From contig NZ_LT855399.1 of assembly GCF_900184735.1 (NCBI RefSeq), positions 62,001 to 126,000 on the forward strand: a DNA stretch of 64,000 nt. The letters are read 5' to 3'. This document shows, piece by piece, positions 23,705-33,026 of the stretch. Every line of letters begins with the position of its first letter. The first letter of the stretch is position 1. The notes below the pieces were generated by a model. It was not told the origin of the DNA. It searched no databases and saw nothing but the letters and a program-made list of their open reading frames with translations. The stretch is from Paucisalibacillus globulus. GTDB lineage: Bacteria; Bacillota; Bacilli; Bacillales; Amphibacillaceae. The translations under genes were made by a program, and so were the position numbers.

Positions 23705-25805
23705 TTTGGTCACTTCCTTCTTCATTTTGCATCATACGATAGGCATCCCAAGGTTTTAAATCAATAATATGGCGAAGATTATAAGCGCCAAGGATTGGTA
23801 ATATAACTTCTCGAGATTCAAATTTATTTAATGCTCCTTCTGCAAACTCAGCAAATCTTGGAATCTCTCTTTTTAATAAACCAGCTCCTGCATCTTCCCC
23901 CCAGTTTGATGTTGGCGGAACAGCATAAAAGTCATAAATGATAGCTTCTTTCTTGTTTTTATACTTACGTAAAATACGACCACGGCGTTGAACAAATTCA
24001 CGAGGGTTTGTTGTACTAGATAAAAAGTAAGCTTCTTTCGTAGCTGGAATATTTACACCCTCATCCAAACATTTCATAGCAACGAGTATTTGTATATTAC
24101 CATTTCCAAATTGCTCTAGAAGTTCCATTTTCTTTTGATTTGAGACTGTGTATATAAATTCATGTGCACGAATTCCCAAATTAGCGAGCATTTTTACAAC
24201 CTCATTTGTTTTACCAAAGGGACTGTATACTAGTGTGTGTTGAATATTACTTAGTCCAACACGTTCTATTTTTTCTTTTAAGAGTGTTTCAAGTAGAGTC
24301 ATTTTTTCTTCTGCTTTATTTACAACTCTAGATCGTAAAATCAATAACTGATGAACTTTTTCCCTACGCTCAGAAATTGAAAGGTTCTTATCATTTTGCA
24401 CATTAATTATTTTTTGGGTAAAAGATTGAAATTGCTCATATTCCGTATCAGTTAGTGTCACTGTTTTAGGATAAAAACGATAGGGAGTAAGAAATCCCTT
24501 TTCAACGGCTTCAGTAATGGGAAGATCTATAACAGTTTTATCAAAATAATTTCTTAATTTACTACTTCCATCCTCATCAAACCATCTATCAGGTGTAGCA
24601 GAAAGACCAATTCTATAGTCGAAATTTGGATGTAGTAAGCGACTAAGCTTTCTTGCTCCTAAGTAATGTGATTCATCGGCAATATATAGAAATGGTGCTT
24701 TTACAGTTTCCATTAGTTTTAAAAACTCTTCAGAAGCACCTGTATCATGAGTAGTTATAATACATAAGTTAGTTCTTAATCCTTTATTAATATCAAATAT
24801 TTTGGTGCGTAATTGCGAAATCCACGTGGAAGTTGTATCTTTACGGACTAATGGATTAAAACCAAACATTCGAACCTCTTCTTCCCATTGTTCAATTAAG
24901 TGGTTAAATGGGACAGTGATTAGAATAAAACTGCTATTTTGTTCATTCGCAAACTTTGACGCTGCAGCGAGAGAAGTGATAGTTTTTCCTGTTCCAGTTG
25001 CCATTTCAAATAATCCTTTGCCATCATTTGCAAACCAGTTATCAATAGCTTGTGATTGGAACTCATGCAAAGTAATATGCTTAGGGAGTTTAAATTGTAG
25101 CTTTTTAATTGGTACAGGAAGTTTATATGGCCTAGGTTTATTATCCTTCAGCTTAACAATATCTATTTGAATTGCTTCAGGAAGGTCATAAACATGATAA
25201 AAACTTGAATTCTGAATAAACGATTTGTCAAACCTAGTTTCATGCCCTTCTACAAATCCCTCTTGACCAGGTATCCAAGAGCGAAATATGGAAACCCCCT
25301 CACCATTGTAGCTTGCTTTCTCAGAATCATTTAATGATCCATGAAGGGCAACCTTATCTCCGTTACTATCCTCAAATATTGCAAATTTATCATGAAAATC
25401 TCCACGGTTATTCTTCGGAACAGCAATCTTAATTTCAAGTAATCCATCAGCAATGAGCCAGGCTAATATGGTAAGTTTTGCACTTGTCATATTTAATCTT
25501 AAATTCTCTACTTGTTTAGCTAATGTTTGATAAACAATATTGTTTTTTTTTGCTTCGGTTCCAAGCCTGAAAGCGTCCCAATCCATTTCACTTAAATGAG
25601 GGGAAGTGACAAGGATGATTTTCCCTTGCTCTTCGGCCATTTTTAATAAGCCATCCATACACATTTCAAGCCATGAAGACGTGAAGTATCCAACGCCTCT
25701 TTTATAAGAGATTGAATTTGAAAGTAAAGGATTAAATAAATCCTCGAAAATGTTATCATTTTCATTATCATAAATATACTTTAAATCTAGTGAACGAAAA
25801 GTCAT
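23691..25805 (-). CDS. Cassette gene 2: PLD-nuclease/SF2 helicase fusion
   Basis: The 704-residue protein combines two activities. Residues 1-200 form a phospholipase-D-type domain with HDK at 138-140 and GSLND at 156-160 (HxK...GSxN), the catalytic set of PLD nucleases. Residues 245-680 are an SF2 helicase: TGTGKT (270-275), DESH (377-380), LSATPDRW (401-408), LVAMKCLDEGVNIP and QRRGRILR. The type resembles the XPB/Res-like helicases of restriction systems. It would bind, translocate on and cut DNA. Its ATG shares one base with the stop of gene 1, so the two are coupled. Confidence 0.82.
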   Translation of the reverse strand: MTFRSLDLKYIYDNENDNIFEDLFNPLLSNSISYKRGVGYFTSSWLEMCMDGLLKMAEEQGKIILVTSPHLSEMDWDAFRLGTEAKKNNIVYQTLAKQVENLRLNMTSAKLTILAWLIADGLLEIKIAVPKNNRGDFHDKFAIFEDSNGDKVALHGSLNDSEKASYNGEGVSIFRSWIPGQEGFVEGHETRFDKSFIQNSSFYHVYDLPEAIQIDIVKLKDNKPRPYKLPVPIKKLQFKLPKHITLHEFQSQAIDNWFANDGKGLFEMATGTGKTITSLAAASKFANEQNSSFILITVPFNHLIEQWEEEVRMFGFNPLVRKDTTSTWISQLRTKIFDINKGLRTNLCIITTHDTGASEEFLKLMETVKAPFLYIADESHYLGARKLSRLLHPNFDYRIGLSATPDRWFDEDGSSKLRNYFDKTVIDLPITEAVEKGFLTPYRFYPKTVTLTDTEYEQFQSFTQKIINVQNDKNLSISERREKVHQLLILRSRVVNKAEEKMTLLETLLKEKIERVGLSNIQHTLVYSPFGKTNEVVKMLANLGIRAHEFIYTVSNQKKMELLEQFGNGNIQILVAMKCLDEGVNIPATKEAYFLSSTTNPREFVQRRGRILRKYKNKKEAIIYDFYAVPPTSNWGEDAGAGLLKREIPRFAEFAEGALNKFESREVILPILGAYNLRHIIDLKPWDAYRMMQNEEGSDQNGEL

Positions 25806-28800
25806 TATCTCACCATCAATTCTTTTAGTATTACTTCATCTTTTGTTAATTGATAATCTAATTTTCTATCATCGGATTTTAAATAATAATTTGGGATTGA
25901 AGAATTACCACACATATCGATAGAATACAAGTATTTTTGCAGCTCTGACACTTTTACATATCCATCATATTTATTTTTCAATAAATAAGAAATAAAATCC
26001 TGTTCATTTTTAATACCGAATGAATTATCCTTTGATAAGATTCCTGCCTTTTTCGTCCCCAATAGAATAAAGTTATTAGTAGTTTGTAAGATTGAAATTA
26101 ACAATGTGTAATTCCACTCAAATGTCGGATTAATACTCGGGAATTGCTCAATTAAGATATCATTATTAATTATGTCTCGTTCTATATGGATAAAAGGTTT
26201 ATTTGAATTATGCAAGAAATTCTCTAAAACTTCTATTAGAAGGGTTTTCTTTTCTTTATTCCATTCGATTAAATTTACATGTGCAAACTCTTCTGGAAAT
26301 ACCTCTAGAATTACTTCTTTATTCTTAGAATAGGCCATATAATATGTTGACATTGCCCAGCCACGTTCTTGAACAAATTCCTCATAAAGCTCATCACGTA
26401 GAAAATAATCTTCGTTTTCTAAAAAGAATGTTTCAAACTGCCCTACAACAGAGAGTTGTTCCGTTTTATACTTTCCAACAGGATGAATATGTGGAAAGCG
26501 ATAAAAGTCAAATTCCTCAGTATAATATTTCTCAAGTAAATGGTATAAGACTCTACTATCTTTGATATTCATTTGTAGTAATGTGGACTTTCGTTCTTCG
26601 AAAATCGTTTCAATAGAATAGCTATTTTGTAGATGATTCATCTTCTTCTTTGCATACAAGAATATTCCTTCGAGTTCTTCTTTCTCAATATTTAGACAAT
26701 CAATGTGAACAAGGCCATTTGATGTTTTTAATAATACCTCTGAAGCTGATATGTTTTGTTCAAACATAGTTTTTGTCCAACCGATAGTATTAATAAAATA
26801 ATTTGTAAGATCTTCATTTGAAATATAACCATTGTTATTTTTCACATATTTTTCTAAGACTTTTTTCTTTTCTAATCTCTCTTGTCCTGTTGTAACCAAA
26901 GTCGGGGAGCGACTGTAATTAAATGCATCGGGAAAATGTATCTTAAGTAAAGAAAACAATGCGTGTTCTGTATCAATCTCTAGTCTCTTTAGCTCATCTT
27001 CAAATTTGCTAAATGCTATATTTGTGTTAATTTGCTTAATTTTATCGGAAAGTTGAGACTGCAGCCATTCTTTGATTGGAGAAAGTGTATTAGTGTTAAC
27101 GTCTGGGTGAACTGCTGAGATATGTTTAAAGAAACCTAATCTCCAAAGTACTATTTTATTCTCATCACGAGTTAAGTTAGCAATAATAGATCTAGCTGAA
27201 TCGTTTTTAAATTCCTCTGGGAAGTACTCTAATAACTTTTTAATAAATAAATCTTGTTTTTTATATATATCCAAGCCATCAGCGAATTCTTCTTCAAAAA
27301 CTATTTGGCACATACGAGCTTTTGAGAATTTTTGCTTATAGGTATAAAGATTGGACTGGTTAGTTGATTCAAACGATTCACATATTAATTGGTTTGTTAC
27401 GACTTCAAATTTGTTTGAATTTAAATCTTTGTCGCTAACAGAATTTATAGTAAGGAAATTTACGACATATTTTTCAATCTCCTCACGAGAATATAGATGA
27501 GTTTCTTTTTTGTCATTTGTGATATCAGACTTAAAACTTTTAAGTTTTTGAAGGAATTCATCGCGACCATATAAGGATAAATAATCATCGTAAACATAAA
27601 ATGGCATGGAATACACATTTACTAATGACCGCATTAGTTTTATTATATTTTTATCTTTACCTTTAAAAAGGTCGTAGATATTAATAAAAACATAGTCTTT
27701 TATCTCCTGTTCTAGATAATCAAAATATTTCTGATATCTTTTGAACATTTTATCTAAACTTTTTCTGACAATTTGTCTAACTCTCTCACGAGTCACATTA
27801 TATTTTTCTCCTATCTCCTCTAACGTACTTTCTTCTAGTCTATGAAAAACTATTTCCCAATCTCTTTGTTCTAGGAATGGTGGTTTGTTGTTAATGATAA
27901 ACTGGTTTAAAGAACGAGACAAAAGTTCCTGTAAACCTTGAATAGGTAGATGGTTGTATATCTTAGTGCTTAATTCACGTCTTGCTATTTTTTTATATCC
28001 ATTTGAACGAAAGAACTCTTCAATTTCATATGGAAGATCGCCGAGTACTTTTATACCTCTTTCGAAGAATAACTTTAGGACATCTTGACCAAAATAGTCT
28101 TTCATTATAGGAATTTGCATCCATATATCTTTGAATGGAATAAATTCACCTAGATACAAAAATCCTCCTTTTTCAGTGATGGTAGAAGTAGAGTAATTCT
28201 TATTACTAGTTAGTTGAGTTGTTTCTTTTGGTTTACTACCAAGCGTTAGAAAGAATTTTTCTACTGACCTTTGACCCACTTGGGGTACCGTTAACAAAAA
28301 GCTTAAGTCACTAGGTAAATCAATAACTCTTTTGTAACCCCTCTTAATTAATGTGCTTAGAACTTTTGACGCAGGTATAATTCCACTTGACAAAGAAATG
28401 TTAGTACTTTTGCATGGTACTGAATAACTGAAATTTCCCACTTGGAAAACTAGATTTTTTTCAGTTGACTTCTTTACTTCTTTGTTGTTTGATTGAACAC
28501 TAAACTCATTATCGAGATTAATAGAATCAGTTTTAATAACAGAAAATCCTTCTTTGGAAAAGAATTCAGTAGCTTTTTCAAAATTCATATACTCATTTAA
28601 AATATGTTCTATTGGCACGAGATGAAGGTCATACTTCTCATGAATTCCATTAGGAGCCAATTGTATTTTCAAAAAGGCATACTTATAATCAAAGTCTAAT
28701 CTAGAATTGTGTTCTTCTTTTTGTAAAAAAAGTATATATCCGTTTCCATTATTACTAGAAAAATTATACCGTGATAATCTGCCTGAAAACTCAAATCCCT

Positions 28801-28990
28801 GGAAAGATAGATACTTAATCACTGTCCAAAATACATCGAAGTCTTGATTATAGACCTTTTTCAGTTCATTTTCATTAATGTCAGCATAAGTTTTCCAATT
28901 ATATTTTTCTTTTAATTTAGAAATAATATTACCACCATTAGTTGGTAACAGTTTGTTCATTAAGTACGTGGGGATAATGACATTAGACAT
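25805..28990 (-). CDS. Cassette gene 1: 1061-aa protein with RNAP-like HhH and sigma-4-like HTH
   Basis: I do not recognise the full protein. Residues about 206-250 (KVLSTLIKRGYKRVIDLPSD through VPQVGQRSVEKF) read like the RNA polymerase alpha C-terminal helix-hairpin-helix domain, and 302-335 (DVLKLFFERGIKVLGDLPYE) like a second, partial one. Residues 386-412 (EESTLEEIGEKYNVTRERVR, then QIVRKSL) are a clear sigma-70 region-4-type helix-turn-helix. The remaining 640 residues are helical with repeated short blocks around FPEEF, IHFPDAF and VFPEEF that could be winged-helix modules. It is the first gene of the cassette, with GAGGTGAAAGC before ATG 28990. Role: possibly DNA recognition or target sensing. 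Confidence 0.68.
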   Translation of the reverse strand: MSNVIIPTYLMNKLLPTNGGNIISKLKEKYNWKTYADINENELKKVYNQDFDVFWTVIKYLSFQGFEFSGRLSRYNFSSNNGNGYILFLQKEEHNSRLDFDYKYAFLKIQLAPNGIHEKYDLHLVPIEHILNEYMNFEKATEFFSKEGFSVIKTDSINLDNEFSVQSNNKEVKKSTEKNLVFQVGNFSYSVPCKSTNISLSSGIIPASKVLSTLIKRGYKRVIDLPSDLSFLLTVPQVGQRSVEKFFLTLGSKPKETTQLTSNKNYSTSTITEKGGFLYLGEFIPFKDIWMQIPIMKDYFGQDVLKLFFERGIKVLGDLPYEIEEFFRSNGYKKIARRELSTKIYNHLPIQGLQELLSRSLNQFIINNKPPFLEQRDWEIVFHRLEESTLEEIGEKYNVTRERVRQIVRKSLDKMFKRYQKYFDYLEQEIKDYVFINIYDLFKGKDKNIIKLMRSLVNVYSMPFYVYDDYLSLYGRDEFLQKLKSFKSDITNDKKETHLYSREEIEKYVVNFLTINSVSDKDLNSNKFEVVTNQLICESFESTNQSNLYTYKQKFSKARMCQIVFEEEFADGLDIYKKQDLFIKKLLEYFPEEFKNDSARSIIANLTRDENKIVLWRLGFFKHISAVHPDVNTNTLSPIKEWLQSQLSDKIKQINTNIAFSKFEDELKRLEIDTEHALFSLLKIHFPDAFNYSRSPTLVTTGQERLEKKKVLEKYVKNNNGYISNEDLTNYFINTIGWTKTMFEQNISASEVLLKTSNGLVHIDCLNIEKEELEGIFLYAKKKMNHLQNSYSIETIFEERKSTLLQMNIKDSRVLYHLLEKYYTEEFDFYRFPHIHPVGKYKTEQLSVVGQFETFFLENEDYFLRDELYEEFVQERGWAMSTYYMAYSKNKEVILEVFPEEFAHVNLIEWNKEKKTLLIEVLENFLHNSNKPFIHIERDIINNDILIEQFPSINPTFEWNYTLLISILQTTNNFILLGTKKAGILSKDNSFGIKNEQDFISYLLKNKYDGYVKVSELQKYLYSIDMCGNSSIPNYYLKSDDRKLDYQLTKDEVILKELMVR

Positions 28991-29341
28991 GCTTTCACCT
29001 CATACATTTTTATATTGATACACATACTTGGATCTTAACAAATAACAGAATAAAGATCTATAGATTAAATAGAAACTAATATCTATTACTACTCAAAATA
29101 GAATTACTCAATTAAATGTGCCAGAGGTAAAAGAGAATGTGTTATCAAAAGCAATTCAGGTATAGTTAAAGAGAATCTATGGAATAAACAAAATAGGGGT
29201 TAAGTTGTGACATTTTTGTGATCTAAAAGTATCAAAGGAGGAGTGCTAAAAAGAGTCGAAAGAGGTAAATACTGTTTAATAGAAGAAAAGGAAATATTAG
29301 CGTGATATTTGACTGGAGGATTAAACTAGGTTGAAATCAGA
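28991..29341. other. Divergent intergenic region between the cassette and the EEP gene
   Basis: About 350 AT-rich bases. On the minus strand it must hold the cassette promoter; no strong consensus pair is visible. On the plus strand a fragment encoding IFDWRIKLG (near 29304-29330) resembles the missing N-terminal strand of an EEP nuclease but is out of frame with the gene at 29342. Confidence 0.45.
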
Positions 29342-30142
29342 GTGATCGACGATTTAAAAGTAGTTACACTACAAGAAGTACGTAAAAATGATTTTGATTA
29401 TATCACGAGTAGTCACATTTTTGATAAGTTGTATTACTCTCTCGATTTTCGAAAACCTGGTCCATATGATACCACTAATCGTAAATTAGGCTGTATGATT
29501 GGGGTTATTGGAAATTTTGATGTTGAGCAGTTTGGTGTACTTCCACGAACCGCATTTCCCGATAGAACCTTATTTTCTGATATTAATATTGATGGAATCA
29601 CATTTAAAATAGTATGTTTTCATTCACTAACAGGTGTAGGGTATAAGAAAACAAAACCAGCTCAATTTACAGGTGTTGCAGAGTATCTACACTTTCACAA
29701 GGAAGTACCTACAATATGTTGCTTTGATGCAAATGAAACAGAAGTAGATCATTATGATATGGACAATGTGCAATTATTCAAACAGAATGGTGACCGAGGA
29801 GTCGGCGCATCATTAATTTTGAGTAATAGACCAGTACATAGAATGAAGGATACTTATCGAACTTGGTTCGATAAAAATAAGGAAATATTAGATGTTATTA
29901 AAGCTAAGCAGGATAGTGTTCAGGATGAGAAAGAATTGAAATATACACCATTAACAGCTTCACATATTATTAATGGTAAATTTCCTAAACGGTATGACTA
30001 TATTTTCTCTTCAGAAGAATTTAAGGTAAAGAATGTTGAATATCGAATGGAAGACTCCTTAAAGGCTGGAAGTGACCATGCGATGGTGGTTACTGATTTA
30101 CAGCTAGACTACAGTATGCTCTTACCACGCCTTAAGATGTAA
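29342..30142 (+). pseudogene. N-terminally truncated endonuclease/exonuclease/phosphatase-family protein
   Basis: From GTG 29342 the frame encodes 266 residues starting at VTLQEVRK, which is the metal-binding Glu of the EEP (DNase I-like) fold. Further motifs are present: CFDANETE (the usual GDFN position) and the C-terminal GSDHAMVV with catalytic Asp-His. A normal EEP protein has one more strand with the WN motif before LQE; in-frame sequence stops at 29327, and a WRIKLG-like piece sits in another frame upstream. There is no good ribosome site at 29342. It is therefore probably a broken nuclease gene, divergent from the cassette, though an alternative start with a reduced fold is possible. 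Confidence 0.55.
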
Positions 30143-30452
30143 ATATATGTCTATATTATTGTGAGAAGGGTTAGACCTTTCATTTCAAAGTGTATGAGTA
30201 AAAACAATGCTCTAATGTAATATCAAAGTAACATAGATATTAAAGCTAGTTTCATACAACACAGAAAAGGTTATACATAGGAGGCCTATTACCAAATGAA
30301 TAACACACTTGGTAAGTATGTACTAGGGCTAACGTAGGTACTACTTATCACGGATTGCAGTCCAAAAGGAAGATATAGAACCAGCAACAAAGGATAAGGA
30401 AGATGATGTGGCAATTGTAGAGGTAGAAGTGGAAGAGGAGGAACTACCGTGA
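30143..30452 (+). other. Intergenic stretch with a degraded small gene
   Basis: AGGAGG followed by ATGAATAACACA (near 30297) opens a 13-codon frame (MNNTLGKYVLGLT). In another frame, 30333-30452, an open stretch without start codon encodes an acidic tail ending EVEVEEEELP, whose TGA overlaps the next gene's GTG. The two pieces look like one short gene split by a frameshift. There is no known homologue, and nothing else is seen in this gap. Confidence 0.35.
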
Positions 30453-30919
30453 AACCTAAAATACACAGAACTAGTTTACAAAGCAAGACTGACATATGGA
30501 ATGCCGTTATCGATGTACTAAGTAATTATGATCTTCTAACTGCGGAAGACTTACAAAAAGAAAACTTCATTCTCTTTCAATATTATTCTGAGCTTGAAAG
30601 TGGGGGACATGAAAGCTTACTTAATTGGTGGGAATTCTATATTAATGAGGTAGGGATAGATAATTATTTAAACGAATTAATCGGAATTCTTGAGAAAATT
30701 GGTGCTCATGAGTATGCAAGTATTGAAAAAAGGTATGGAAGCGAAATGTGGAATTTGTACGTAGCGTTAGAGAATGACGAGATTGAAGTAGATGCATTTT
30801 ATAAAGTAATCGAAAAAGCGAACGATGAATATGATAAGCTTAATAATAAGTTAGATAAGTTATTAGAAGAGCATTTTATTACCATACACACTAACATAAT
30901 TGATGTAATTGAGGATTAA
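30449..30919 (+). CDS. DMP19/DUF4375-like protein
   Basis: The start is GTG at 30449, with AGAGGAGGAAC directly upstream. The 156-residue product is acidic, helical and soluble. The block FQYYSELESGGHESLLNWWEFYI followed by YLNELIGILEKIGAHEYASI resembles DMP19-like (DUF4375) proteins, small acidic proteins of which some act as DNA mimics that bind DNA-binding proteins. That function is known only for distant members. Its position next to a defence island makes a DNA-mimic role worth testing. A strong terminator follows. Confidence 0.6.
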   Translation: MKPKIHRTSLQSKTDIWNAVIDVLSNYDLLTAEDLQKENFILFQYYSELESGGHESLLNWWEFYINEVGIDNYLNELIGILEKIGAHEYASIEKRYGSEMWNLYVALENDEIEVDAFYKVIEKANDEYDKLNNKLDKLLEEHFITIHTNIIDVIED

Positions 30920-30952
30920 AACCAAATTTAACCATCATCTAGAGGCATTTGT

Positions 30953-30995
30953 TCAGAATAGAGAACAAATGCCTTCTTTTTTTGTCTGAAGATAA
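30953..30995 (+). terminator. Intrinsic terminator after the DMP19-like gene
   Basis: AGGCATTTGTTC (30953-30964) pairs exactly with GAACAAATGCCT (30973-30984) and is followed by TCTTTTTTTG. Confidence 0.88.
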
Positions 30996-31040
30996 TATAC
31001 ATATAAATATTGATTGGAACCAATGGGGAGGAGAAAAGTA

Positions 31041-31871
31041 TTGAAACGATTAGGTGTACTAATAATCATGGCATTGTGTTTCTTAATGGTTGCTTGTACT
31101 ACATCAGATAAAGCAGAAAGTGAAGATATCAATCAACAGACTGATGTAGAGCAACGTGACCAAGGTGGTAAAGAAGATGTAAATACAGACGAGGGAGAAG
31201 AACAAGAAAGTACAGAAGACGAAACAGAATCGGAAGTGGGAAATAATACAGAATATCAAAGCTGTAAAGGAATATTATTTTCTGTTAGTCAAGAAATTGA
31301 AGGTAGTGTACTAGGAGATTGTATCGTCGAGGCGATGCTCGCACAACAAAGCGGGAGTCATATTGTGAAGGATGAAAGTGGTATTCATACGACAGTTGAT
31401 TTCAAATGGGATCCTCATTTTTCACTTGCTGTTGATAATGAAGAATTTGCAGTCATTCTTAAGGAAGATACTGGTTGGATGAAGACGTTGGACGGTAGAT
31501 GGATACAAGAGGACCCAAATAGCAATCATCCAGAAGTGAGGATGGCAAATACTATCATCCAAGGGTATCGTGTATTTGCAGATCCACGTTTTATTGCAGA
31601 GTTATTAGGAATGGTGAATACATGGACTGTTGTTGGTGAGGAGGCGGTACCGGATGCAGAGGCTTTTACAGATACAGCCTGGAAGCTAACATCAGATGAC
31701 GTCATTGATATGCAAATATCGGTCATTTCCGATTTTGAGTTTTGGATTACAAGTGACTATCTCGGTGCTTATTTTGTTGCGACTGGAAGTGCGGGGGGAA
31801 TTAGTGTACAAACATCTAATACGTTTACCCAATGGGGAGACGAAGTGGATATTCCAGATCCAGAACAATAA
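31041..31871 (+). CDS. Lipoprotein, unknown function
   Basis: The start is TTG at 31041 with GGGGAGGAG at 31025-31033; the frame is open from 31014, but that would put the ribosome site inside the gene. The 276-residue product has a lipoprotein signal (LKRLGVLIIMALCFLMVAC, lipid-modified Cys about residue 19), then 50 acidic residues rich in Glu, Asp and Thr, then a folded domain with many aromatic residues (TTVDFKWDPHF, TGWMKTLDGRWIQ, FWITSDYLGAYFVATGS). I do not recognise this domain. It is anchored outside the membrane and monocistronic. Confidence 0.72.
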   Translation: MKRLGVLIIMALCFLMVACTTSDKAESEDINQQTDVEQRDQGGKEDVNTDEGEEQESTEDETESEVGNNTEYQSCKGILFSVSQEIEGSVLGDCIVEAMLAQQSGSHIVKDESGIHTTVDFKWDPHFSLAVDNEEFAVILKEDTGWMKTLDGRWIQEDPNSNHPEVRMANTIIQGYRVFADPRFIAELLGMVNTWTVVGEEAVPDAEAFTDTAWKLTSDDVIDMQISVISDFEFWITSDYLGAYFVATGSAGGISVQTSNTFTQWGDEVDIPDPEQ

Positions 31872-31926
31872 TCAGAAAGAGTACTAAGGAGCATGCTAAA
31901 ATGGGCTACTAAATACTTTTTTTGTA

Positions 31927-31955
31927 TTGACACAATCAGTACTATGTATTACTAT
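31927..31955 (+). promoter_or_regulatory. SigA promoter of the padR operon with a possible operator
   Basis: TTGACA (31927-31932), 17 bases and TACTAT (31950-31955) form a good vegetative promoter. Downstream at about 31979-32007 an imperfect dyad, TACCAGTAT..ATACTGCTGGTA, could be bound by the PadR protein itself. Autoregulation is common in this family. Confidence 0.65.
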
Positions 31956-32042
31956 ATACTTGTAGTCGGTAATACTTATTACCAGTATCACTGAATACTG
32001 CTGGTATAGCAGAAGTGAAAATAGTAAAAAAGAGGGATAAAC

Positions 32043-32381
32043 TTGGAAAATATTACTGAAATGCTGAAAGGGGTGCTCGAGGGGTGTGTGCTTGAAATCA
32101 TTAGTCGAGGTGAAACGTATGGCTATGAAATTACGCAACAACTGAGAGAACTTGGATTTACAGATGTGGTGGAAGGTACAGTTTATACGATTACCATGAG
32201 ACTCGAGAAATACAATCTAGTGGATATCGAGAAAAAGCGTTCCACAATGGGACCACCGAGGAAATTCTACACCCTCAATGCAGCAGGTCAAGAGCATCTA
32301 GAAGTCTTCTGGAGAAAGTGGGAATTTGTCTCCAGTAAAATTAACGAATTAAAACAAAACCAAAATGAAAAGGAGCAATAA
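32043..32381 (+). CDS. PadR-family transcriptional regulator
   Basis: The start is TTG at 32043 with AGAGGGAT at 32031-32038. The 112-residue protein has the PadR N-terminal winged helix: [28 protein letters not shown], the recognition helix in [17 protein letters not shown] and the wing [18 protein letters not shown]. Length and pattern match PadR subfamily 2. It is followed one base later by a DUF1048 gene, the usual pairing. The inducer is unknown. Confidence 0.87.
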   Translation: MENITEMLKGVLEGCVLEIISRGETYGYEITQQLRELGFTDVVEGTVYTITMRLEKYNLVDIEKKRSTMGPPRKFYTLNAAGQEHLEVFWRKWEFVSSKINELKQNQNEKEQ

Positions 32382-32382
32382 G

Positions 32383-32721
32383 ATGAATATTTTTGAGAAG
32401 ATAATTGGAGATTTAGAAGAGAAAAAAGAATGGAAGGCATTGGAGGAACGAGCAAAGGCACTTCCAAGTGAATACCGGAACGCTTACAATGCTAGTCAAA
32501 AATATATGTGGAACTCAGGTGGCGTTTCTGACTGGAAAGATATAAAACGGATATTCGGTGGTATTCTTGACCTCTTTGAAGAAGGAGCTCCGCAAGGTAA
32601 GAAAGTCACAGAACTTACCGGTAATGATGTGGCAGCTTTTTGTGATGAATTAATGAAGGATAACAATACTTGGATGGATAAATACCGCACGAAGTTGAAC
32701 GATACCATTAATCGAGGCTAA
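32383..32721 (+). CDS. DUF1048 protein, PadR partner
   Basis: The start is ATG at 32383 ([17 protein letters not shown]), preceded by AAAAGGAGC inside the end of padR. The 112-residue soluble helical protein matches DUF1048: [22 protein letters not shown] in the first half and [20 protein letters not shown] in the second. These proteins are encoded next to PadR regulators in many Firmicutes; the function is unknown but may involve modulating the regulator. The operon ends at the terminator 32746. Confidence 0.82.
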   Translation: MNIFEKIIGDLEEKKEWKALEERAKALPSEYRNAYNASQKYMWNSGGVSDWKDIKRIFGGILDLFEEGAPQGKKVTELTGNDVAAFCDELMKDNNTWMDKYRTKLNDTINRG

Positions 32722-32745
32722 TTAAATAATGTTTATAGATCGACA

Positions 32746-32786
32746 AGAAGGCCAATTCTTAAAGTGAGAACGGGCCTTCTTTTTTA
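32746..32786 (+). terminator. Intrinsic terminator of the padR operon
   Basis: AGAAGGCC (32747-32754) pairs with GGCCTTCT (32773-32780), followed by TTTTTATA. Confidence 0.8.
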
Positions 32787-33026
32787 TATGATTCTAGATA
32801 AATTATGTTAATCTGATACTAAATCAGGCTTTTAATTATTGGTAATGGTAGTAATCCATACTCTATAATGTGCGACTGATATTCTTTTCAATGAGAGCTA
32901 CGGTTCCTGTCTCCTCAAAGGTTTGAAACTAAGAAATAAATGTTGTAGTCGATATTTTTTATATAAGAAATGTCGAGTATCATAAGAATTGCTCCGGTAT
33001 GATTAAGACATGAAAGGAGGGAAATC

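Noticed and set aside
20992-28990. Complete Dnd phosphorothioation system
   Set aside because: dndA, dndC and dndE, needed to modify DNA, are not in the window.
17611-30142. Prophage or integrative element
   Set aside because: No integrase, structural, packaging or conjugation genes and no clear flanking att repeats were found.
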